From positions 1 through 48,748 of IMG/VR virus record IMGVR_UViG_3300020472_000044: DNA of 48,748 bases; one strand, 5' to 3'. This document shows positions 44,063-48,748 of the stretch, piece after piece. This stretch comes from a virus. A model generated the notes under the pieces. It searched no databases. It saw nothing but the letters and a program-made list of their open reading frames with translations, and was not told the origin of the DNA. Each line of letters opens with the position of its first letter. Position 1 is the first letter of the stretch. Position numbers and translations under genes: made by a program.

Positions 44063-44611
44063 TTAACACTTCACCTGTTTTCTATATGGCATTTCTGCTA
44101 GATTAGTGAATGCTGCCACCCATTCATTATCGCTATTCTTTTTAATAGCCCATTGCTTTTCAATACGAATTTCCCAATCTGGGAATGTTTCGTAAGCATC
44201 TTCGCCGTATAATTCTAGCAATTCTTCAAAGTCGCTAAATGTGCGACCTCTATATACAACGTTCATTTCTCCGTCACAGATAATATAGGCTTTATCACTT
44301 ACACCTATTATATGTCCCAAAGGATAGAAATCTGCTCTAATTACTGCTAAATTTTTATAGCATCGAAAATCATCTACAAGTCTCCAACCAAAGACAGTCA
44401 TTAAATCTGAGAATACGGTTTTATTAGTAAAATTAATATTATCACATAAATCCATTAAATCACCTTTTGGGAGAAAGGGGGGTGGCCCTGCGCCCACCTT
44501 CCCAATCTCCGCTTTTATTTTCTTGGGTTCTCTTTTCCCATTGGGTTTAGGAAGATACCGGATATGGTTACTGTTTCTAGAAACCCCGGTAATACTCTTA
44601 CTATTACCCAA
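44063..44611 (-). CDS. Hypothetical protein of 182 aa, or 130 aa with a structured leader
   Basis: The longer frame begins at a TTG (44611) seven bases after the ubiquitin-like gene and adds a basic Pro-rich part (RYLPKPNGKREPKKIKAEIG, GAGPPPFLPKGD). A better ribosome signal, GGTGAT three bases before ATG 44455, would give 130 aa starting MDLCDNINFTNKTVFSDLMT. The shared core is alpha/beta (FGWRLVDDFRCYKNLAVIRA, GEMNVVYRGRTFSDFEELLE, WEIRIEKQWAIKKNS) with no known motif. The 44475-44500 part is unusually GC-rich and can pair GGTGG with CCACC, so it might be an RNA leader ahead of the shorter gene. Confidence 0.5.
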   Translation of the reverse strand: MGNSKSITGVSRNSNHIRYLPKPNGKREPKKIKAEIGKVGAGPPPFLPKGDLMDLCDNINFTNKTVFSDLMTVFGWRLVDDFRCYKNLAVIRADFYPLGHIIGVSDKAYIICDGEMNVVYRGRTFSDFEELLELYGEDAYETFPDWEIRIEKQWAIKKNSDNEWVAAFTNLAEMPYRKQVKC

Positions 44612-44617
44612 TCGAGT

Positions 44618-44818
44618 CTAATATCCACCGACTACTGCCGGGGTCAACTCCACCATTTCAACCGTGTCCCAATTTACAACCGTAATATCCTCACGGCTCA
44701 TTAGTTCACCATCAACAAACACCCAATGTGTAGGGTGGTCGTTAATTTGGTCTAAAACCTCTTCTTTCACTACTTCTAATTCAGTATGTCCTGTTTCATT
44801 TTGTATAATCAATTTCAT
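44618..44818 (-). CDS. Ubiquitin-like/MoaD-ThiS-type beta-grasp protein ending in GGY
   Basis: 66 aa from ATG 44818 with AGGAGTG eight bases upstream; an in-frame start at 44866 would add 16 residues and lacks such a signal. The order is beta hairpin MKLIIQNETGHTELEV, helix VKEEVLDQINDHP, strands HWVFVDGELMSRED and ITVVNWDTVEMVELTPAVVG, closing GGY. This is the beta-grasp layout and the ..V.L.PAV.GG end of sulfur carriers and ubiquitin-like proteins, with one extra residue after the Gly pair, as in precursors that need trimming. The virus also has an E1-like enzyme and a JAMM protease 6-8 kb away. Likely a protein modifier or sulfur carrier. Confidence 0.75.
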   Translation of the reverse strand: MKLIIQNETGHTELEVVKEEVLDQINDHPTHWVFVDGELMSREDITVVNWDTVEMVELTPAVVGGY

Positions 44819-44862
44819 GTTATTCACACTCCTTGGTATTTTTTCTAGTGCCGCTACCCTTA

Positions 44863-45057
44863 TCAAGGTTGCGCTCTAGCCTCCAAAAGTCTAGCCGTCA
44901 ATAAATTGATGGTTTCTTCATATTTCTGGGTTAACATAGTTAATGAATTATTTACATTCACAACCTGCTGATACCCTACACTCACTTTTTGCAACTGTTC
45001 TTCAAGTTCAGCCACTTTCTCTTCTAACTCTTTCTTATTCAATGCTTTATCAGTCAT
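44863..45057 (-). CDS. Coiled-coil protein, 64 aa
   Basis: A long heptad-patterned helix: KALNKKELEEKVAELEEQLQ, then VNNSLTMLTQKYEETINLLT and an Arg/Ala end. The ATG is in an ATGA overlap with the 383-aa gene. Likely a dimeric structural or adaptor helix. The 44 bases after it, before the ubiquitin-like gene, are one of the few intergenic gaps in the array. Confidence 0.6.
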   Translation of the reverse strand: MTDKALNKKELEEKVAELEEQLQKVSVGYQQVVNVNNSLTMLTQKYEETINLLTARLLEARAQP

Positions 45058-46205
45058 CTCATTCTCTCCTGTTTTATCTCGCTTATTGCCACGCTTGCTT
45101 CTGCTTTAGTTATTTCGTCTATATCGCCTTCGTAGCCTAAGCGAATTAGATAGTTTTTCTGCTTCTCCGTTGCAGGTACGGTAACAGCCTTATTAGTTCT
45201 TAGAACGTCCCACAATTTTTGTGCTTGTTTTTCTGTTAAAACATTTCCGTCAATCATTCTTTTCTTAATATCTGTTAGGAATTTTACTTCCCAAGCATCT
45301 TTTCCTTCTTCAGGAACGAATGGTTTTACGTCATAGTATTCACACGCTTCAACAAATACAGGTAAATGCTGAATCTCTTGAACGGTGGCTACCATTTTCT
45401 TACGTTCTTCAAATTTCTTTCTCTTTTCTATGGCGGCATCGTCAATATTTTTCAATTCCACCAGTCGGTCAGCGTTAATTTTATCCTGTTTTTCGCACCA
45501 ATCCTTAGCATCATTGATAGTATAATAGAACATTAATATGTCATTATACAATCTGCCGTTAGGCCAACCTTTGCGGTTTGCTTGAGCCTTTGGATTATCA
45601 GGATGATTCCATCGCCATACGATAGATGCCATCTTATATCCGGGTTTCCCAAACTCTCCTTCTGCTCTCTTTCTAATAAAGGTTTTAGGTCTATACTCTC
45701 TAAACTGAGAATCATAATACTTACCATCTTCTCTAACATTTACTCTCAAGTCTAAATCCTTAACTGCATCAAACATCTCAGTAAAATGTTCACCGTTGTT
45801 TCTCCACCATACAGTTTTCTTTAGTGCTTCGACCCTTACTTCAATCCATTCTTCAATCATCTCATCTGTGATGTGTTCATCAGAAAGACCAGTCTCTTCA
45901 CGAATAGCCCTCAAAATGAGATAAGAATTGATATGGTCAGAACCTACTGCTTCTCTAACATCAGTTTCAGTATTATGAATCTCAAAGTGATACACTATAT
46001 CATGCCCACAAAGACATTTAAACGGTGTATTACACCAATGAGGCATAGCACCAACACCTTCCCACCAAACTTCTCCAGTAGCAACCCATTCGTGTTTTGC
46101 CTCATTATAATCATCTGCTTTAGATAATGCAACCATTCTTTCTTTTAACTTCCTATCCCAACGACCATTACCTAATGCTCGCTTGGGGCTAATCTCTTTT
46201 ACCAT
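45054..46205 (-). CDS. Unrecognised 383-aa protein with CxC-H zinc-like site and C-terminal KQ..YL domain
   Basis: N-terminal part has MPHWCNTPFKCLCGHDIVYH, a probable zinc site that recalls a primase- or CHC2-type knuckle, then Trp-rich helical stretches (VWWRNNGEHFTEMFDAVKDL). The middle is charged coiled coil (DRLVELKNIDDAAIEKRKKF). The end, VPATEKQKNYLIRLGYEGDI followed by DEITKAEASVAISEI, is a small domain found at the C-terminus of many viral and bacterial proteins of unknown role (TxKQ..yi..Lg...d...lTk.eAs..I). GAGG precedes the start. Function not assigned. Confidence 0.55.
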   Translation of the reverse strand: MVKEISPKRALGNGRWDRKLKERMVALSKADDYNEAKHEWVATGEVWWEGVGAMPHWCNTPFKCLCGHDIVYHFEIHNTETDVREAVGSDHINSYLILRAIREETGLSDEHITDEMIEEWIEVRVEALKKTVWWRNNGEHFTEMFDAVKDLDLRVNVREDGKYYDSQFREYRPKTFIRKRAEGEFGKPGYKMASIVWRWNHPDNPKAQANRKGWPNGRLYNDILMFYYTINDAKDWCEKQDKINADRLVELKNIDDAAIEKRKKFEERKKMVATVQEIQHLPVFVEACEYYDVKPFVPEEGKDAWEVKFLTDIKKRMIDGNVLTEKQAQKLWDVLRTNKAVTVPATEKQKNYLIRLGYEGDIDEITKAEASVAISEIKQERMR

Positions 46206-46206
46206 T

Positions 46207-46398
46207 TTAATTCCTCTTTCTTTTTTCTTCTAAGATTGCACAAAGACCGTGCATCTCTGTTTTGACATTATCACCTAATGTGTAAACCTTACCATTAGAC
46301 CTAACCATGTCCCAACCCGCTTCAATCCACACTCCACCTGCAAATTCACTCTTTCCACATACAGGGCAGAATCTTTCTTTCTTTACTTTCCGGGTCAT
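46207..46398 (-). CDS. Zinc-binding mini-protein, 63 aa
   Basis: KKERFCPVCGKSEFAGGV then GLCAILEEKRKRN: one CPVC pair plus a distant His-x2-Cys (MHGLC), a possible zinc site. The start is in an ATGA overlap with the redoxin gene. Function unknown. Confidence 0.6.
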   Translation of the reverse strand: MTRKVKKERFCPVCGKSEFAGGVWIEAGWDMVRSNGKVYTLGDNVKTEMHGLCAILEEKRKRN

Positions 46399-46676
46399 TC
46401 TTCTTCATCTCCCTTATTTAGGGAATGAATATGCCTTAAACACGCATCAAAGCCTACACCTACTAATTTATACTCTTCAAATCCCCTATTTCTAGTGACT
46501 TTTACGAGAGCAGGTACTTGCATAACTCCCATGAGTTCAAAAAACTCTGGGCTTGACTCATGAAATCTTGATTGATGATACTTAACCTCATAATTAAGGC
46601 TTTTACCTTCCATAAATTTAATCAATTGCTTACAAGACATACAACTGTCTGTTGTCATAACAATCCAATCATTCAT
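46395..46676 (-). CDS. Glutaredoxin/NrdH-like redoxin
   Basis: 93 aa. A beta strand leads into the active site TTDSCMSCKQLIKFM (CxxC), followed by YEVKYHQSRF, a helix, the cis-Pro segment MGVMQVPALVKV, and GFEEYKLVGVGFD: the thioredoxin-fold order of small redoxins. It ends in an acidic tail. Likely reduces the viral class II reductase encoded about 2.3 kb downstream. The start is near the stop of a 22-aa micro-gene. Confidence 0.75.
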   Translation of the reverse strand: MNDWIVMTTDSCMSCKQLIKFMEGKSLNYEVKYHQSRFHESSPEFFELMGVMQVPALVKVTRNRGFEEYKLVGVGFDACLRHIHSLNKGDEEE

Positions 46677-46737
46677 CTAAATGCCACCCTTGATTATACA
46701 AGATTTCCCATGCTATTTTAATAGTGAAATGATTCAT
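46669..46737 (-). CDS. Possible 22-aa micro-ORF
   Basis: MNHFTIKIAWEILYNQGWHL and a two-residue acidic end. The ATG overlaps the upstream stop (ATGA), and it overlaps the redoxin start by eight bases, filling the gap exactly. It may serve only to carry ribosomes to the redoxin start. Confidence 0.4.
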   Translation of the reverse strand: MNHFTIKIAWEILYNQGWHLDE

Positions 46738-46910
46738 TCTTCTTCCCTCACTAATGCACTACCAAAACTATGATACAGAAGATGATAAATCGCATCATCT
46801 AACCATTCTTCGTCTTTGATATTATAACCAACGAGTAGTTCTATTATCTGTTCCATACCCTCGTCAATCTCGCCTTTCTTAATTGCGGCTCTAATCAGTT
46901 CTTTGTTCAA
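46734..46910 (-). CDS. Helical mini-protein, 58 aa
   Basis: Starts at TTG 46910, seven bases after a perfect GGAGGT; an ATG at 46931 has no such signal. LNKELIRAAIKKGEIDEGME then IIELLVGYNIKDEEWLDDAI: a soluble helical protein with an acidic end. Overlaps the membrane mini-gene upstream by 20 bases. Function unknown. Confidence 0.55.
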   Translation of the reverse strand: MNKELIRAAIKKGEIDEGMEQIIELLVGYNIKDEEWLDDAIYHLLYHSFGSALVREEE

Positions 46911-47034
46911 GATACAACCTCCATGCCGCATAACTACCTAATACTAACAAAAATCCTGCTAATATCCATATAGGGAGGAAATCTCCCCACTCATATTCAA
47001 TATCATCTATAAAACTTACATTTACTTCAATCAT
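46891..47034 (-). CDS. Single-span membrane mini-protein, 47 aa
   Basis: MIEVNVSFIDDIEYEWGDFL, then a helix PIWILAGFLLVLGSYAAWRL and a short charged tail, so the N-terminus is acidic and probably outside. GGAGG lies six bases before the ATG, and its start overlaps the end of the zinc-finger mini-gene. Function unknown. Confidence 0.6.
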   Translation of the reverse strand: MIEVNVSFIDDIEYEWGDFLPIWILAGFLLVLGSYAAWRLYLEQRTD

Positions 47035-47137
47035 TTAAATCCTCCTTTTTTCTGCATTTTGCACACCCTCTTTTACCTTTATGGATTGAGCCTTGTGCTA
47101 TACCAAATCCACATTCTTCACAGTAAAACTTAGCCAT
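47027..47137 (-). CDS. Zinc-finger mini-protein, 36 aa
   Basis: MAKFYCEECGFGIAQGSIHK then RGCAKCRKKEDLND: two CxxC pairs with a basic middle. The start is a TAATG overlap with the gene before it. Like the other zinc-finger mini-proteins here in size and spacing, but not a close paralogue. Confidence 0.65.
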   Translation of the reverse strand: MAKFYCEECGFGIAQGSIHKGKRGCAKCRKKEDLND

Positions 47138-47337
47138 TATTTGCCACCTACTCCGGTATCTTTGCAGAAGTAGTACCATGATAAAAACCTATTGACGTCT
47201 TCATGTAATACCGTAAATATTGTTCCGCTACACAAATGCACATCTACTAAATCATTATCACATATCGTGATTGCGGCTATTTGTTTAAAATTAAATTCTG
47301 TTAATCCTTCTCTTGTTCTATATTTTTCTCTTTCCAT
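47137..47337 (-). CDS. Hypothetical protein, 66 aa
   Basis: MEREKYRTREGLTEFNFKQI, then strands AITICDNDLVDVHLCSGTIF and an aromatic helix NRFLSWYYFCKD. Alpha/beta, GAGG before the start. Not recognised. Confidence 0.5.
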   Translation of the reverse strand: MEREKYRTREGLTEFNFKQIAAITICDNDLVDVHLCSGTIFTVLHEDVNRFLSWYYFCKDTGVGGK

Positions 47338-47340
47338 ATT

Positions 47341-47451
47341 TTATTCCTCTTCTATTCTAATTTGAATAACTCTACATTCATCACATAGGTCATTCATTTT
47401 TGTCATCCATTCTTTACAAATTGGACATTTGATGGTCACCCGACCACTCAT
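47341..47451 (-). CDS. Zinc-finger mini-protein, 36 aa
   Basis: MSGRVTIKCPICKEWMTKMN then LCDECRVIQIRIEEE: CPIC and CDEC pairs with an acidic end. One base separates its ATG from the stop of the gene before. Another member of the small zinc-finger set at the early end of the array. Confidence 0.65.
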   Translation of the reverse strand: MSGRVTIKCPICKEWMTKMNDLCDECRVIQIRIEEE

Positions 47452-47452
47452 T

Positions 47453-47704
47453 TTATTCCATCCTCTCATACATTCGTTGTTCAGTTAGATGGTCTGTTAA
47501 TAGTTCATCTATCTTTTCATACAAGGCTTCTGCACAACCACCAATGGTCTTTCTGTGCAAAGATAGCCAAATCGAATGTTGGCGGTTAATTACTACTTTT
47601 GGTGCATCATCTTCTCCCATTGTAATTACAATAGGAGGCATATCATCATCATTCACCAATCTAAATTCTACTTTCTTTTTATTTTCTGTTTCTGCCATTC
47701 TCAT
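47453..47704 (-). CDS. Hypothetical protein, 83 aa
   Basis: Charged N-terminus, strands VEFRLVNDDDMPPIVITMGE and APKVVINRQHSIWLSLHRKT, then a helix GCAEALYEKIDELLTDHLTE. Starts directly after the upstream stop (TAAATG). An alpha/beta fold with a basic helix, possibly a DNA- or protein-binding early factor; not recognised. Confidence 0.5.
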   Translation of the reverse strand: MRMAETENKKKVEFRLVNDDDMPPIVITMGEDDAPKVVINRQHSIWLSLHRKTIGGCAEALYEKIDELLTDHLTEQRMYERME

Positions 47705-48043
47705 TTATCCCCACTCCAAATATCTTACATAATTAATTCCAAATGCCCAAGGGTCACCAATGTATTCAACATCATCATCCTCTTCACCCATCCTAATATA
47801 TCCAAAAGTACGTGTGCTACCATCAAGTTGTTGACCACTCATCATCTGTAATAAACCTTCAAAATCAGTTGTGTCTGAAGTATAACCCCATTTAACACCA
47901 TTCCATTCACAACAAAAATACTCTTCGTCCTCACTTGTTTCTTTACCATATGTAACATCTGGTTCTAATTCTGTTGCAGCCAATATTAATTCATGTTGGT
48001 CATGCAGACAAGCAAAGAATACGGTACTATAATATCCCATCAT
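47705..48043 (-). CDS. Hypothetical acidic protein, 112 aa
   Basis: MMGYYSTVFFACLHDQHELI opening, acidic middle (TYGKETSEDEEYFCCEWNGV), then DTTDFEGLLQMMSGQQLDGS and a Trp/Tyr-rich end. It is strongly acidic, as many early anti-host proteins are, but no family is recognised. Start in an ATGA overlap. Confidence 0.5.
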   Translation of the reverse strand: MMGYYSTVFFACLHDQHELILAATELEPDVTYGKETSEDEEYFCCEWNGVKWGYTSDTTDFEGLLQMMSGQQLDGSTRTFGYIRMGEEDDDVEYIGDPWAFGINYVRYLEWG

Positions 48044-48369
48044 TCCACATCCGTGTCTCTAGTTTCTTTGGCCCTCTTTTCTTGTTCAAAGTTATTCAAT
48101 TGAACTTCAAGTTCATTATCAAGGTTTAACTTACGAACCTTTGCTGAATTAACTACTTGGTCTTGCGTTACAAGGTTCCACTTAGGCATTCCGTGAAATA
48201 CTATCTTTTGAACTAAATCTCTAGATATACTAATCCATTCATTTTCTACTTCAATGTTAACAAAAGTTCCTAATGTTGGGTTATTAATATAAGCCCAATA
48301 TCCGGTCACTTCTTCAACGGCATTCTCTTCTCCTTCTCTATACTTATCTAAAGTATATGTTACAGTCAT
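48040..48369 (-). CDS. Hypothetical protein, 109 aa
   Basis: Starts at ATG 48369 (MTVTYTLDKYREGEENAVEE); a Met 11 codons earlier is possible. Beta-rich centre (GYWAYINNPTLGTFVNIEVE, NEWISISRDLVQKIVFHGMP) and a charged tail (NFEQEKRAKETRDTDVE). Not recognised. About 70 bases separate it from the zinc-finger mini-gene before it; I see nothing clear in them. Confidence 0.5.
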   Translation of the reverse strand: MTVTYTLDKYREGEENAVEEVTGYWAYINNPTLGTFVNIEVENEWISISRDLVQKIVFHGMPKWNLVTQDQVVNSAKVRKLNLDNELEVQLNNFEQEKRAKETRDTDVE

Positions 48370-48439
48370 TTTAATCCTGTTTTCTTTTCTCCAGTTTTTC
48401 ATCTTATCACTTCCATTTTTTTTGTGTCAGAAGCACTAC

Positions 48440-48589
48440 TTAAGCACTCCGTTTGACTATTTTGAACCAGTTAGCATATCTTCTTTCATGCTCTTTAATT
48501 ACACAATCGCAGGGAATTGGTTCATATTCTGCTATTGCTATTTGTTTCATTATTACTCCATTAATACATTTATCACATTTCATGTTCAT
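48440..48589 (-). CDS. Zinc-finger mini-protein, 49 aa
   Basis: MNMKCDKCINGVIMKQIAIA then IPCDCVIKEHERRYANWFKI: CxxC and CxC cysteine groups and a basic C-terminus. GTGAT precedes the start. First protein-coding gene after the tRNA at this end of the array. Confidence 0.6.
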   Translation of the reverse strand: MNMKCDKCINGVIMKQIAIAEYEPIPCDCVIKEHERRYANWFKIVKRSA

Positions 48590-48613
48590 TTTAATCACTT
48601 TCGTTTATTGAAT

Positions 48614-48700
48614 TGGTTGCGAGAGTGGGATTTGAACCCACGAAGCACTACGCACCGAATCTTAAGTCCGGCCCCTTTGACCATACTTGGGAATCTCGCA
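48614..48700 (-). tRNA. tRNA-Leu (anticodon UAA), CCA encoded
   Basis: On the minus strand a full cloverleaf can be drawn: acceptor TGCGAGA with TCTCGCA, D-arm with CCC/GGG, anticodon stem CCGGA/TTCGG with loop CTTAAGA (anticodon TAA), a long class II variable arm (13 bases), and T-arm GTGGG, TTCAAAT, CCCAC. Discriminator A and CCA follow. Leu identity agrees with the long variable arm. It stands at the upstream end of the leftward array. UUA is a codon this AT-rich virus uses heavily, so the tRNA could support viral translation, or mark an integration target. Confidence 0.9.
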
Positions 48701-48748
48701 TTATTATTCGATTGTGGGGGAAAAGTGTTAGTAGCACCACAAGCAACT

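Noticed and set aside
44818-44862. A cobalamin riboswitch ahead of the class II reductase
   Set aside because: I looked from here to the reductase start and found no B12-box-like conserved core; the GC-rich stretch at 44475-44500 does not match it.
44819-44866. The longer 82-aa start for the ubiquitin-like protein
   Set aside because: The extra 16 residues (starting at 44866) do not belong to the beta-grasp core and have no ribosome signal, while ATG 44818 has AGGAGTG at proper spacing.

Overview
The window is about half of the genome of a tailed double-stranded DNA virus of an archaeon. It is AT-rich, densely packed and has a strict two-arm layout. Virion (tail) genes run rightward from 1 to about 17.1 kb. 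A single, almost gap-free leftward array of replication, transcription, nucleotide-metabolism and unknown genes fills 17.4 to 48.6 kb. The archaeal assignment rests on the information-processing set: TFB, PCNA, RFC small subunit, archaeo-eukaryotic primase with a PriL-like cysteine set, split family B DNA polymerase, ERCC4-type nuclease, ATP-dependent ligase and histone-fold proteins. The tail proteins contain modules familiar from marine phage structural proteins. The combination fits the magrovirus type of virus of planktonic Marine Group II (Poseidoniales) archaea; that host is an inference, and another marine archaeon is possible.

Right-pointing arm (1-17.1 kb): a truncated Thr/Asn-rich surface protein with a LamG-like end, a giant tail-hub protein (about 2390 aa), a small fibre-linked protein, a giant tail fibre (2538 aa) and a small tail-assembly-chaperone-like protein. 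A GC-richer island of unclear nature, T-tracts and a palindrome lie where the two arms converge (17.1-17.42 kb).

Left-pointing array, read in its own direction from the right edge: a tRNA-Leu(UAA) with encoded CCA; a run of small zinc-finger, membrane and unknown proteins (48.6-46.7 kb); a redoxin; a 383-aa protein; a ubiquitin-like protein ending in GGY; a class II ribonucleotide reductase; several unknowns; TFB; an E1/ThiF-like enzyme; a Myb/SANT-like protein; a JAMM protease; a lipoprotein; small DNA-binding candidates including a histone-fold protein; DNA ligase; a second histone-fold protein; unknowns; a P-loop ATPase and the RFC small subunit; a cluster of tiny membrane proteins; an SSB-like protein; a Sak4/RadA-like ATPase; PCNA; DNA polymerase B in two pieces separated by three zinc-finger mini-genes; a Cas4-like nuclease; primase; ERCC4 nuclease; a DUF3987-like ATPase; and a DEDD exonuclease.

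Most neighbours in the leftward array overlap by ATGA or TAATG, or by a few bases. Start sites are often preceded by GGTGAT, GGAGG or GAGG, which match the archaeal 16S 3' end. I used this coupling to choose starts and to recover about twenty mini-genes of 20-77 codons, mostly CxxC zinc fingers and single-span membrane proteins.

Three things stand out. First, the virus has the parts of a ubiquitin-like modification route: a Ubl ending in GGY, an E1-like enzyme and a JAMM protease. Second, the DNA polymerase is split exactly in front of motif C, with three zinc-finger genes in the break and a PCNA-binding box at the very C-terminus. Third, two separate viral proteins carry histone folds. No integrase, insertion sequence, CRISPR array, terminase, portal or major capsid gene is visible, so the head-assembly genes must lie outside the window.
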